The notes below the pieces were generated by a model that made no database searches, was not told where the DNA came from, and saw only the letters and a program-made list of their open reading frames with translations. Positions 47,301 through 59,095 of a DNA stretch of 64,000 nt are shown here, piece by piece. Position 1 is the first letter of the stretch. Each line of letters starts with the position of its first letter. The position numbers were made by a program, and so were the translations under genes. Origin of the DNA: Patiria miniata (Eukaryota > Echinodermata > Asteroidea > Valvatida > Asterinidae); contig NW_024037076.1 of NCBI RefSeq assembly GCF_015706575.1, positions 5,180,777 through 5,244,776 on the forward strand, in the 5' to 3' direction.

Positions 47301-50300
47301 GCAGGTGACTAGACCTCCCCCCCCCCTCAGCAGAGATGTTTCACTCATTATTTCTGGCCCAGTCTGTGACCCAATCATGACATATTCAAAGGCTAAAACT
47401 CACCTGGCATTACTGGTCACAATACCCAGAAGTTGTCCAGTCCCATTACAAAAAATGGCGCCCCCGCTTGCCCCAGCATGCACTGCACAAGTCGACTGCA
47501 ACACAATTTACACGGACAATTATAATGGTAATGAACATCCTTATGGTGACTAAAATGGCGTTTATACAGTAACACCCTAATATTTTTTAAAGTAGGTACA
47601 TCTGCACTAGAAAGCAGGAGGTCGTGGGTTCGAGTCCCACCCGAGTGATTTTTTTTCAACTTTTGCTCGGGAGGTAACACACTGAGTATACAGTGTGTAT
47701 ACGTCGGTGAAGGGCAAAAAATCTAATTTGATTTACATCACCCCGACACAAAATTCCATCTTATGAATAGTTAATGAGGTACCCGCTGCTATGTACATCT
47801 GATTCGAACCAGCCAACAGATCCCGTTAGCTCGGTGGTCGAGTGGTAAGACATCTGCACTAGAAAGCAGGAGGTCGTGGGTTCGAGTCCCAATCGAGTGA
47901 TTTTTTCCAACTTTCGCTCGGGAGGTAACACACCGAGTATACAGTGTTTATACGTCGGTGAAGGGCACAAAACCTAATTTGATTTACATTACCCCGACGC
48001 AAAATTCCATCTTATGAATAATTAAAGTAGGTAGGTTATAATTTCATTTTGTACCTTTTGTTGTTGTATGGTCTGTTATACCAGTACTTGCCTTGTTTAC
48101 ATTTCTAATTTGTCTTGCAACCAGCATGCATAGAGGATAATCTGTTGATTTAAGACTTCACTGGTAGGGATGCCAGTGTAGGTACGTAATTGAAATGCCT
48201 AGAGCATATTTGTTAGGTTGTTTCTCTTCTGTAAAATACGCATTTAGGAATTAATTTCAATTCCAGTTCCTTCAATATAACTGCTATGAAATTTTAGTTA
48301 TTGAGGGGGTACTTGTGCAAACAGTACATAGGTCAATACGTCCTCCTGTATACAGCACAGTGGAATGCCCCTCTAACGAACATCGTGGGATCCAAAGAAA
48401 GTGTTCGTAATAACAATCGTTCGGTATAGTGATTTTGAACCGCCGGTACCCTCTTTTGACCAATATTGAAGTCACTGAACTGACATTTCTCACATCCCGC
48501 AGTTGCACGAGGAGTTGTCACAAACGTTAAGCAACTGGTGGTTTTCCCTTTTATTCCTTGGGGAAATAATAGCCATCTATCGTTCTTCAACATTCAAACA
48601 CGATGTAACCATGGGAGGTTTGATGTTCGGGAAATAAAAGTGGCCCAACAGCTAGTGTTTAATACGTGTACAACCGGTAGGTTTTTTGCTAATCTGTTGA
48701 CTTTTTTTCACAACGATGTTCGGTACGTTTTGTACATTAAACCCGGGAGCCAAGGATGATGTTCGGTATAGCCGAATGTTCGGTATAGTGGTGTTCGGTA
48801 TAGCGGCGTTCCACTGTATGTTGCTCTAAAAGATTAAGCATCTCTCTAAATTTTCTGTTATGTAATGATGCAGAGCCAAAACTCATAATTTTACCGTCTG
48901 AAAACTACTTACTTGGAGCATTACTGGGGCACCGTTGGCAGTGATGACCTTTGACATGACCCCTGAACTCACAGAGGGAAGGAGGTCAAGCTCTGGTGAC
49001 AGTAGGGCATGGCCTACGATAATGACCGACTGACCTGGAGGTAAATTTAAATGAAATATTATAAAGTACAAGCTTGAAAGAGTTCCCTCAAATCATTACT
49101 TTAATAGGTTTAATTTACCCAGGGGTGTCGGAACACTTTTCAAGCTGGGGGGGGGGGGGGGATTCACCAAAAAGGGGCACCTTCTGTCGGTGTGAAAGTT
49201 GAGGAAAAGAATATGGTCCTGTTCGTTTCGCTATAAACCTATATGACGAGGAACATAATTTACATTGTCCATCTTGCTCTTTGTGTTTCTTTCCCTAGTT
49301 ATGTAGAGACACCTTTTTTATCACGATAGGGGCACTGTTGCTTTTGATGGCCAGTTCAGTGACCATTTTATTCACGTGGAGAGCGCTATTATTTTTAGGG
49401 GCCACTTTTTCATCTTGAGAGGGGGCACAATGATAGTGTTGCGAGCGGGGACTAACTGTGCTTTCGAGGGGCAGTTTTCCATCTCGAGAAGTTATCACGA
49501 GAAGAGCATTGTTGTTTTTGATGGCCAATTTCCCATCTCGAGAGGGGCACAATTGTATTATTGAAAGAAGGGTATTTGTGCTTTCGAGGGGTAGTTTTCC
49601 ATCTCAAGAAGGTGCACAATCTAAATGCGAGAGGGGTACTTGTTTTTTTTTCGAGAGGCAGTTTTGCATTACTAGAGAGGAGGCAATTTTATTGGTAGCG
49701 CGATCATTTTATGCTTTTATACGTGTGCGTTTGAGGGGCAGTTTTGTTGGCCTGGGAAAATGGGGGGGGGGGGGGCAAGTGTAAATATAAGACAGCTGTT
49801 TGTTTACAATACCTGGAGAGTATGATCTGGCTGTTCCGATTCCAGCTCTTCCATGGGCCTCTTTCAATGCTCCCAAATCCCCCTCCAGTTTGAGAACAGC
49901 AAGGTCAAAGGGTGAGGTGGGACTGGTAGTATGCACGACAGTGGCATCTTCCCAGCATATATAGGGCCAATCTATCCGTACACGCACTGCAATTGATGAA
50001 AGTTTGTGAAATAAGATGTAAGTTAGTTTACATTACAGTACGGCCGACCATGATAAGTGTGCAGGCTAGGGGTATACCAGGGTTTGCCCTAAACTCACGT
50101 ATGTTCATAGCCCATTGCCGGTGTAGTCACTTGGGGGTTACTTGCTGCACATGCGCAGTGTGAGACATCCACTAGTCTTCGCATGTTGGCGACATTTTAC
50201 CAATATATTCTGGTGCTATGGTGGCATAAAATGTCCAAAATTTCCATTATGTGAGTTTTCCCAAAGGTATACCCCAAAAAGATATACTCAAAATAAGTTT

Positions 50301-53300
50301 CCAATAAAACTCTTCATATAATCCACTAGGCTACATTTCTCTATAAGGATTTTTCGTTGCTTTCTTTTTGCCATTCAAATTGACCGTGAATCCTACTGAT
50401 CAAGAACAAATCAATAATTGTGAATAAACAAACAATGTAGCTCCCTATTTTATCACCTGGAAGGGAACACTAACATTGCTGGCTTCACTGCCATAGGTCT
50501 CCCTTATTCCTAAAAACTCAGATTTTTAAGAAAAACAAAATAAACATCTTAATCAACGAAAATCAATGCGAAAAGACTACTACATCATTTGAATATGGAG
50601 CATCAATAGACATATTGAAACAAAAATTAAAGTAAGAAAAGACTGATTATGTCGTGCCGCATTGAAGCCTTATAAAGGGACAAAGGCTGATGGCGTCGAG
50701 TGGAATACCTGGGCACAATAGACAAACTAAGTGGAAGGCACAAACATACGTGAACTTTTATTTTCACTAGGCAGCAGACAAGTGAAACAGACTCTTATCT
50801 AGTCCATGGGCCTTTTCACTAGTCCGCAATCAAATTTTTATTTTTGTGCACCAGAAAGTCATAAACAACAGCAGCATTGCAATAATTTTGACTCGCCAGG
50901 TGGACTACTTAGGGAATGGTTTTGACTAGTCTGCCGCTGTTTTTCCTCGCATTTGGCGAGCGGACTACCGCTAAGGTCAAACCCTGACAACACACCACTC
51001 TTGTTTTACTATACTCCCGAGGACAATGCTTTGTGATTTCCTTTGTCTCTGTAATATAACACTCTCCCATGGACTAAGCACACAAACCTACTACAGAGGA
51101 CCATTTTGAACAAAAGATCCAACTCCCGAGGACTAAAAGGATCTGTTGTTCTCTCTTTGCGTGTCTGTCCTTGGGGGTTATGTAGAACAATAACACATGT
51201 ATGGGTAGAAATAATGGTACAAATAAGAAATAATATTTAAATTTATTTCAGGATACTTGTCATATCAGGCCCAGCGGAACAGTTGTGATTGGTCAGTGTT
51301 GGAGATATGAGCTTGACATCTAGATTCTGATTGGTCAATCATATGATATTGATATTCATGATTAACAAAACTGGTCTCTAAATGGGAATTCCGCATAATC
51401 ATCTTTATTCTAATAGGCTTTAAAAAAAGAAGATTATTAAAACGATTATGTCAAATTCCTAGCGCAACAATGTGAGAACAAATGATCACTAACTTCTTGA
51501 TGTTAAATGAGGAGGAGTCAACTGAAAATTGTAATTGGTACTCGGTCCCATATGTTTGTGCACAAATTGCCTGGTTGGTTTGTCATCCAATCCCAAGATG
51601 CTTTGAGTATATCGAAAAGGTTTAAAAGGGCAAACCCTGATATTAAAACTTATTTCTAATTTCTATGGAAAAGTTTGCCCCCTGATCCGAAGTTTCCAAA
51701 AGTACATTTGTCGGAAATGAAGCAGTGATTACCATGGTGATTAGTTGCTTTCTGTACCACATGACGGCAGGTGAGAATGATGCCCCTTTCTGCGTCGATC
51801 ACCACGCCCGATCCCCACACCCCGGCGACCTTGATCAGGACCACCGACCTCATGCACTGCTGGACAGTAGAGGGCGGGCTTGCTGCGAAAGACACAAATG
51901 ACAGGCTATGCAATCAATACCTCTTGAGCCACTACAGGGTGAGTAAAAAAAACGCATGCCAAATGGCAGGACCAATTTATGAATGAAGTTTTGCCTGTAG
52001 CACTTTCAGAATCTAGGATGAGAAAGCCCAATCAATGAGCTTTCTTTTAGTACAAGAATCATTCAACTCACTCGTACTTTTCAAGTTATGGGATTTTGAA
52101 CACAAACATTGTTTTAAAGTTCTGTCCACGGATCACAAAAAAAGTAAGTGTTCTTTCAGCAAAACAAAAACAATTCACAAAGGGATGCATGTGAATTGTT
52201 TTTGTTTTCTTGGGCGCTTTTTTGACGGGTTCATCACTGTGCATTTAGAAATAAATTGGAAACTCATGCCAAAATAAATGTGTAACGGACAGATAAACTC
52301 ATGATTTACATGTATGGACAGGAATGTTAAGGGCCTGTTGAAATATTACTTACAGGCAAAACTTTTGCTCTAGCAAGGCGCTAGAGGCGAAAAATCATAC
52401 TGTGCCACGTTCGGGGCCGTGCCACGTTAGAGGACATCACTCAAAGAGTCAAAGGTTGGGGTTATCAACCATTGTGCTATAGCAGGTCGGATATTATCTT
52501 GCATACCTCGGCTTGATTTGCTGCCCTCTGGCAGGGCAGGAGCTGGAGAGATTTTCTTGGTCGGCGGGGAATCAGTGATGCTTCTGAGGGATTCTAGGAT
52601 TGCTTGAATGGAGCACACTAGAGTCAGTCCAATCCACTCGTTGTTCTTCCAGCACAGTGGGGCAACTATGACACCAGCAAGCACACTGAAAAATAGTAAT
52701 GATACCCTTATGAGGTAAATTCTCCTTTTCAGAACATGTACATTTGCCGGGCATGGTTTAACCGGATTTGTGCTATCACTTGATCGCGCAGAAATTTGCG
52801 TTTGCGTGATCAGTAGATCCTGTAGGAAATCGGGCGAAAACGCAGATCCACAGATCTCACCCGAAATATACTTTACATACCTGTTCGCATTGCATTCTGA
52901 ATATGGATGACAAACAAGCAAATGGAAGCAATGCAGTTTATTCCCAAATTAACCTATATAGGAGCCACGAACCAGTCAAATTTGGAATTGTTTTATTGGG
53001 CGATTTCTAAATTCTAAATTCTAAATTCACAAATTAACCCACAGAATTAACCCTAACTCCCTAGGCATTTTTGCTGGGATGTATATAACCTTAATCCTGC
53101 AAAATCCTCCAACTGCCTCCATGTAAAAATAGCATACAGCCTCAATCCTGCAAAATCCTCTGTTATTTCTTGAAAATGGTCCGTGGAGGGGTGACCACTG
53201 CCTCAATCCTGCAAAATCCTCCAGCAATCACTGTCAATATGTTGAGGCAGAGCCAGTGACATCCTGGAGCAGTGCGGAGGATTTCAAGTAAAACCTAGGC

Positions 53301-56300
53301 CAAAATTTATGCACGGCTGAGCATAAACAACACAAGGTCCGCCCTAAGACCTTCACACAGTGCATCCTCCAAAATCAGCCACACGCTTTTGCTATATAGT
53401 CTCAATCCTGCAAAATCCTCCACTTTGCAAAGAGGATTTGGGAGGATTTGGGAGGGTTAGGGTTGAAGAACTATTATTTTAAGATTAAAAATAGGTTTTA
53501 AGCTTTAGAAAATCAAAAGAAATTATCTTGAAATTGAAACGTCTTTTCAGGTGCCCATCAATAAGCACACTGGGGTCAGTTCTATTCACTTGTTGAAAGC
53601 ATGCACTTTAAATCCTGATTCTGATCAATCCACACTATTCACCAATTTATGGCAGAGTTTGGAGAAATTTAATTTCAGAGTTTTGTGGGGGTTCACCTTT
53701 CTTGGCGATTGTTTTTTCCGCGTCTTGTCGCATACATGCCTCCTCCCTCAGAGCCCGGGATGCACCGTGCATCTGTCATGACGAGCTGGTGCCGCGGGCC
53801 TGCCAGATTACTGACAATCCCCTTACTGATACTGTTGAGAAACACGGCGGGACACGTGGCACCAAATGGGGTCGTCTGCAGACAGATGGGGTCTCCTTGC
53901 TGAAGAAAACTATCTTGAAGTGTGGAGGGCCTGCAAAGCGAGTGATATTGATGTTTCCAAATGTAGTCAAATAATCAGGTTCCAACATATAATAACTAGA
54001 GCGTTGACTCGAACAAGTGATGCCTGCTGGGCGCATCCATTTTTGTGCACAAACCTGTAGGATATTTAAAATTTTATACGGCTTTTGTACGGCTTTTGTA
54101 TTTCTATTCTGGTGCGTTATCAAAGGAAGGGCCTCCATGCTTGTATTCCGACTACAAGTACGAGTACCCATTTCCGAATACGGCCATACCGCAAATGGTT
54201 CATTATGCGTAATTGGCCCAGGCCCAATCAGACCAATATACAGACCCACTCACCGCTAGCTGTTAAATGTGGGTGTCCGGACGTGCACAGAGGAAAACCA
54301 GGAAACTTCGATTTCCCCGCAAGAATAGCCAATCAACCATTTCAAAGGGCAAGTATCGATAAAATAAGGCAGTGGTAAGTCAAGCAATACTATTGTTTTT
54401 GGAGTACTGCTATTCAAGTACAAGTATTTTGATGGTCGAGTACAATTTCAACAAGTGTGAGTACGAGTACTTTGCTCCTCAGGTACGAGTACCGTCATTT
54501 CGAGTAGGAGTACATTGACATTCGAGTACGAGTACTTGAAAAAAGTACTCGAGTAATACTCGAGTACGAGTAACGAGTACAGAGTACTGCTACTGCAACA
54601 GTAACACTGAAAATTCCCTGACATTTCCACAACAGCTTTGAATTCCAGTCCTTTTCCGGGATTTTCCATGACTGAAGAAACCCTGCACATGAATACACCT
54701 GGTATTAATGTATACCACATACATGTATTGTCTTCTGAAACCCCCCCCCCCAACCCAAATAACAGTGAAAGTTCATCTGTCCAGTTTACCTGATGGCATT
54801 CAAAGCGTGACCAAGCCGACCGGAATCATTACAGTCGTTGCCCACCTTCAGCAGAGCAAACCAACTGATGAAATTCTCCCCGGGCAAATTCTTGGAGACC
54901 GAGCTCAACCCACAGGGCTCCACGCACTGACCAACTGCCGAATCCGTCTCCGGATCCGACCGCAAATTCGAGTCACCCGATTGGTTGGTTCTCGCGCCGT
55001 CGCTTTCTCCGCTGTCCGTAAACTTCCAGCCGTCTTTCTCCGGAACGATGGTTTGAAGGACGTTGTCAAACTCCTGGCACTTCCACATTAAGACCAGCTC
55101 GGCCCGTTTGGTTCTTGTGCCCAAGTTGGAATGATTGTGACTAGATGAAGGGATGCGTTTAGTCGACGAGGAAGCAGGCAAAAGCGCAAGATGAGGTTGG
55201 ACTGGTTGAGATAGGATGACATCAATGCAGACATTCTTCTTCAATTCTTTCGCTGTGAAGTATACATAACTTCCTGAAGGTAACAGAGGAAGCAAAGACT
55301 GGCTGGTTTTGGCTGACAACATAACAGAGTGTTTATGGTAACATCAAGCAAAATGATCAACAGGCAGAGAAAAAAAACCAACAGCATCCCGAATGGCAAG
55401 ACCAATTTTTGAATGAAGTTTTGCCTGTAGCACTTTCAAAATCTAGGATATGAAAGCCCAATCAATGGGCTTTGTTTTAGTACAAGAGTCAATCAGATCA
55501 CTCATGTACTTTTCAAGTTACGGCATTTTGAACACAAAGTCCATGGATCACAAAAAAGTAAGTGTTCTTTCAACTAAACGGAAAATCAGTCGCATAGGGA
55601 TGCATGTGAATTTTTTTTACAAGAATCATTCAAATCACTCATGGATGTACCTTTCAAGTTGCGGCATTCTGAACACAAACATCGTTTTCAAGTTCATTTC
55701 ATGGAACCAAAAAAAGGTACACGTTTCTTTAAGCAAAACAAAAACAATTCATGTTTTCTCTGATTTTTGTCTTGACTAGATACAAATTTCCCGAAGAATG
55801 TTCGTGTGAGTCGAGATTGTAAGTGGGTACAGAATTCTCAAGACTTATGGCCTTAATGAGGTAACCTCAAGCTCCACCCAGAAGGATATTCGTACGACTT
55901 CTAAGGGGATTGAAGCGTCATCTGCAACATCAGCTGATATTTGAAGAAAAAAAAGTAGATTAAATTAGGTTTTGCCCTTCACCGACGTTTAAACACTGTA
56001 TACTCAGTGTGTTACCTCCCGAGTGAAAGTTGGAAAAAATCACTCGGGTGGGACTCGAACCCACGACCTCCTGCTTTCTAGTGCAGATGTCTTACCACTC
56101 GACCACCAAGCTAACGGGATCAGTTCGCCGGTTCAAATCTGATGTACATAGCAGCGGGTACCGCTTAAACTATTTTAAGATGGAATTTTTGCGTCGGGGT
56201 AATATAAATCATATTAGGTTTTGCCCTTCACCGACGTTTAAACACTGTACACTCAGTGTGTTACCTCCCGAGTGAAAGTTGGAAAAAATCACTCGGGTGG

Positions 56301-57018
56301 GACTCGAACCCACGACCTCCTGCTTTCTAGTGCAGATGTCTTACCACTCGACCACCGAGCTAACAGGATCAATTGGCCGGTTCAAATCTGATGAGTATGC
56401 AGTGTCTAAACGTCGGTGAAGGGCAAAACCTAATTTGATTTATATCACCCCGATGCAAAAATTCCATCTTATAATAAAAAAAGTAGGGGGAAAAAAAACA
56501 ACCTTCTCCGCACCACTTTTGGGGCAAGCTCCATACCAGAAACCGGAGACTTTGTTTTGGCCTTACACGGTCACACTTTTGGCTGCTCTGACCAATCACA
56601 AGACGAAGATTTATTCAGGCATTGTATAAAACAATAAACAATGTTTTCACATTCGTGCAATGGAAAGAATAATTTCATGAGGTGACAGATGGAATGCTCC
56701 ATGATATAATTCTTACCACTGCACTCACTTAAACCATACAACTATCCACCCTCAAACCGTGTCATATTTGTGCACGCTCCATACATGTTAGTAATATTTA
56801 CCTCTGCGTCTTGAAGACAAAATTGGCCCCCTAGATCCCTGGTTCACAACCTCTGAAAACACTTGACCGCTAGTCAAAACCAGTCCGTTCTGAGGGTCAA
56901 TGACAACACCACTACAGCTGTACTCCGATTGGCTCGTAGTGTTGCCTGGACGGAAAGACTTGTGAGAGTGCACACGGACAACGCAGCTGTCGGCCAACCC
57001 TATCTGGCGGCTGTCCAT
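44376..57018 (-). CDS. TYSND1: TYSND1-type peroxisomal processing protease, 10 exons, complete
   Basis: Trypsin-like serine protease of the peroxisome matrix that processes imported enzymes of fatty-acid oxidation. Exons: 56802-57018, 54846-55312 (or from 54790), 53697-53899, 52507-52685, 51733-51882, 49813-49986, 48913-49034, 47404-47495, 46701-46795, 44376-44494; all borders GT/AG with matching phases. About 605 residues (human 566). N-terminus: SCSGVVIDPQNGLVLTSG; middle: PFGATCPAVFLNSISKG, DARCIPGSEGGG, APLCWK; protease: VWGSGVVIDAERG, TCRHV (His about 396), SPFDLAVLKLE (Asp about 433), HAGASGG (Ser about 514). It ends LSKL, a PTS1 peroxisome signal. Using the exon 2 donor at 54790 would add 19 residues but break the frame into exon 3 unless a small exon was missed; the upstream GTGGGC donor keeps the frame. 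Confidence 0.95.
44838..45212. mobile_element. MITE, GTCTCCGGTTTCTGG family
   Basis: Ends TAAGGCCCCCCAAAAAAAG then TCTCCGGTTTCTGGTATG, and the inverse. It shares the TAAGGC/A-run head with two other families here. It lies in the last TYSND1 intron. A fragment is at 56497-56566. Confidence 0.8.
45648..46180. mobile_element. TTAA-type MITE (piggyBac-like target), full copy
   Basis: TTAAAGGGAAAATACAACAT at the left and TGTACATTCCCTTTAA at the right are inverted. TTAA at both ends fits a TTAA target duplication. The central palindrome is CCAACGGTGGTCGGCCGACC and its inverse. It lies in the TYSND1 intron between exons 9 and 10. Confidence 0.8.
46872..47055 (-). mobile_element. Short Helentron-like element of the GGCTTTTCCGC family
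   Basis: Read on the minus strand: 5' GGCTTTTCCGCG with its inverse nearby; 3' GCCGAAAAGCC, hairpin CCTGTT..AACAGG, CACCTCTAG, then Ts. Only about 185 bp, so it shows the minimal ends of the elements nested at 18417-23922. It lies in the TYSND1 intron between exons 8 and 9. Confidence 0.7.
47600..47765 (+). repeat. tRNA-Ser-like SINE, 5'-truncated copy
   Basis: CTGCACTAGAAAGCAGGAGG, then GGGTTCGAGTCCCACC (B box), a CGGGAGGTAACACAC segment, CGTCGGTGAAGGGC and the tail ATTCCATCTTATGAATA. The A-box end is missing. It lies in a TYSND1 intron. Confidence 0.8.
47822..48020 (+). repeat. tRNA-Ser-like SINE, full copy
   Basis: A box TAGCTCGGTGGTCGAGTGG and B box GGTTCGAGTCCC, with the same 3' body and the tail ATTCCATCTTATGAATA. 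The tRNA-like head folds with an anticodon-arm-like CTGCACTAGAAAGCAG. Confidence 0.85.
48355..48820. repeat. Element with TGTTCGGTATAG words and CAGTGGAACGCC ends
   Basis: Left CAGTGGAATGCCCCTCTAAC and right GCGGCGTTCCACTG are inverted. The word GTTCGGTATAG is iterated three times near the right end and appears once near the left. It belongs to the same word-array style as the foldback elements. It lies in a TYSND1 intron. Confidence 0.65.
49310..49750 (+). repeat. Degenerate minisatellite (about 60-75 bp period)
   Basis: Repeated phrases GTGCTTTCGAGGGGCAGTTT, CCATCTCGAGA and GTTTTTGATGGCCA recur about seven times with variable spacing. It lies in a TYSND1 intron; open frames across it are artefacts. 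Confidence 0.7.
49990..51730. other. TYSND1 intron between exons 5 and 6, no recognisable feature
   Basis: Unique-looking AT-rich sequence. No repeat family known from the rest of the window was found. Confidence 0.45.
51932..52260 (+). mobile_element. Mariner-like MITE, one arm only
   Basis: Starts TACAGGGTGAGTAAAAAAAA and matches the left arm of 43778-44294 through GTTCTGTCCACGGATCAC. The second arm is lost. Confidence 0.75.
53038..53465. repeat. CCTCAATCC-word foldback element, full copy
   Basis: Ends AACCCTAACTCCC and GGGAGGGTTAGGGTT are inverted. The word CCTCAATCCTGCAAAATCCT occurs four to five times forward, with an inverse near the right end. It lies in the TYSND1 intron between exons 3 and 4. 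Confidence 0.8.
54146..54590. repeat. Foldback element, AGTACTCGTACTCGA words (third copy, reversed)
   Basis: The core TTAAATGTGGGTGTCCGGAC and GGAAACTTCGATTTC matches the reverse complement of 33958-34471, with CGAGTACGAGTAC arrays at 54470-54590. It lies in the TYSND1 intron between exons 2 and 3. Confidence 0.75.
55375..55760 (+). mobile_element. Mariner-like MITE, decayed copy
   Basis: Shares TGAATGAAGTTTTGCCTGTA, AATCTAGGATATGAAAGCCC and CAAATCACTCATG with the copies at 43778 and 51932. The ends are lost. TYSND1 intron 1. Confidence 0.7.
55963..56475 (-). repeat. tRNA-Ser-like SINE cluster: two tandem minus copies and one plus tail
   Basis: Minus copies at about 55963-56165 and 56206-56395, each with the B box (reverse GGGACTCGAACC) and A box (CTCGACCACC). 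A plus-strand 3' tail follows at 56400-56475 (CGTCGGTGAAGGGC to ATTCCATCTTAT), making a head-to-head junction. TYSND1 intron 1. Confidence 0.8.
56497..56566. mobile_element. MITE fragment, GTCTCCGGTTTCTGG family
   Basis: GCACCACTTTTGGGGCAAGC, CCATACCAGAAACCGGAGAC and TTTGGCCTTA match one end of 44838-45212. Confidence 0.75.
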
Positions 57019-57498
57019 CTTCTACAAAATGGAACGGAGACACTGTTAAATGTTTCTGGTTTATTAGAAACAAAATATATAATGCACATAAAACAGCATA
57101 AAATGCTGACATGTACAATATTTACAAAAAAAGCTAAAAGTTCATACAGGTATGACAGGCAATAAAAAAAAAGAAGAAGATGATTTGAAAAGATAATAAA
57201 CAGGTCAAACGTTTAACACAAGCCATTTTGATCACCTACACAAACACAACCCTAACCGCCCCCCCCCCCAAAAAAATAACAGCAACTTGAATGTTTCGGA
57301 AAGGTAGCGCTTTCAAATGATGTAAGAATCGTAACTTGGCGATGCTTAGCACTTGGGAAACCAGACGTGTTGCCTAACCATGGAAGAATGTTCTTATTCC
57401 TTCATGGCCTAACGTCATGAACGTACAGCGCAGCAATACAGAGGCCACACAACAAGTGGGGACTACACAGACTTTGCAGTTTTGTACACAACCGCTGT

Positions 57499-57968
57499 TA
57501 GCCCCATAAATGTGGCCTATTTACTGGACTGCCTCCGTAAACATAGGCCACACATCCACATGTACAAAAACGTGTCGACTTTGCCAAATTTTGATTTTCA
57601 CATTTAGACTTACTTTTGTAGGTTTTTTTTTGCTTTAGAAGCATTCTCACCCTCTATATAGGCTAATCAGAAAGTGCTGCCTTTTTTCAGATGTCCATTT
57701 TTCGTGAAATTTCCAGATACATTTGCACACGTTTGCGTATCAAAATTTCAACATGAAATTTCACAAAAATTAGACATCTGAAAACGGCAGCACTTTCTGA
57801 TTAGCCTATAAAGAGGGTGAGAATGCTTCTAAAGCAAAAAAAACCTACAAAGTAAGCCTAAATGTGAAAATCAAAATTTGGCAAAGTGCGACACGTTTTT
57901 GTACATGTGGATGTGTGGCCTATGTTTACGGAGGCAGTCCAGTAAATAGGCCACATTTAATGGGGCTA
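57499..57968. mobile_element. Long-palindrome (foldback) element with 9-bp target duplication
   Basis: Arms of about 215 bp, nearly perfect inverses: TAGCCCCAT, GTGGCCTATTTACTGGACTG, CTCCGTAAACATAGGCCACA and so on, around a 50-base centre. AACCGCTGT lies on both sides (57490-57498 and 57969-57977), an exact 9-bp duplication as for Mutator-like elements. It lies 480 bp upstream of the TYSND1 start codon. Confidence 0.88.
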
Positions 57969-58574
57969 AACCGCTGTCTGAAGTGGCGTCTGGGGCGCGT
58001 CTGGATATCCTGATATTCTTTCCCAAATCTCCTGAAATGTCAAACGAAAGGGTGAAATTGACAACAAGTTCGCTTACAAAATAAATTTAAGATGATCACA
58101 GGAATCTCCTTCATGTACGCACTGTATCTTTAATTTGCTCAATACTCAATTTTAGGAAGAATACATGGGAGATGGTTCGCATGTTTCTAGCAGAGCTACG
58201 CGCGCTAGCTAGCTAGCGGAGCTAATTAAAAACGCCCTCAATCGACAGCTAGACAGCAGGCGATGACAGATTGACAGAGGGCCGAGATTTCTGTGACTGC
58301 GGTTTTGGTGAGCGAAATTCTGGTAAATTTCACTGTTTCGTTTGAGATTTCAGAGATTTAATCCCACCATATAGGTACCTAACTATGTCGAAATAATACA
58401 TGTGAAATACTGGGGCCAAGGAATTCGTGACAGGAGAGTTTGGAGGTCGAAAACAATTCACAATTTTCTGCCGCAACGCCAACAGTCATGCTGAAAGAGC
58501 AGATGCACTGCACTTTAGGCCTGTCCGTTTTTATACCGGTACTGTGCCTGTACAATGTGTCCCAAACCAACCCC

Positions 58575-59095
58575 TTAAAAGGGAATATACATCATTTGCT
58601 TTTGCTGTAATTTTCAGAAATGGATGGAATTGGGGGGTTGGAAATATATAGCAAATATAGTTACACTGACTTTTTTGATGTTTTGGGTTCGAAAATGCTA
58701 TAAAAACCAAGAAAAACAATCATTTTCCTGTAGCCTGACTCCATATAAGAAGAAACAGAGCAGTTTACATACATTGGGGAATTGTATTTGTAAGGTCAGG
58801 GAACCAGTCTAGCTGGCTCGTACCCGTTCACAGGTTTGAAATCGATTGCAAACAAGTGCGATGGTCAATTGGGGCCAGTATTTGAGAAAAAGCCAGTTTT
58901 TTCCAACGCTGATCGGCCGATCAGCGTTGGAAATTGTTAAAAAAATACCACTTTTCTTGAAAATGACAGTATACCAGGTGCCATGATTTTACAGGATGCT
59001 TTACACTGTCATTCACTAACAGCCCAGCAAGGTATTTCAAAATGATTTGGTAGTTTTATTTTTTGATGTTTGCAAATGTTGTATTTTCCCTTTAA
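58575..59095. mobile_element. TTAA-type MITE, tandem copy 1
   Basis: TTAAAAGGGAATATACATCA at the left and GTATTTTCCCTTTAA at the right. Central palindrome CCAACGCTGATCGGCCGATC. It shares its terminal TTAA (59092-59095) with the next copy. Confidence 0.8.

Noticed and set aside
49120-49160. hAT-like CAGGGGTGTCGGAA terminus
   Set aside because: No matching inverted end was found, so no element was called.
53776-54249. 157-codon minus-strand frame
   Set aside because: It overlaps TYSND1 exon 3 in the wrong frame and runs through a foldback element. The exon 3 frame with PFGATCPAVFLN is the real one.
54448-54753. 101-codon minus-strand frame with FLQSWKIPEKDWNSKLL-type words
   Set aside because: It spans GTACTCG-word arrays in a TYSND1 intron and looks like translated repeat.
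54786-55322. Separate single-exon gene
   Set aside because: Splice borders and the WFALLK motif place it as TYSND1 exon 2.
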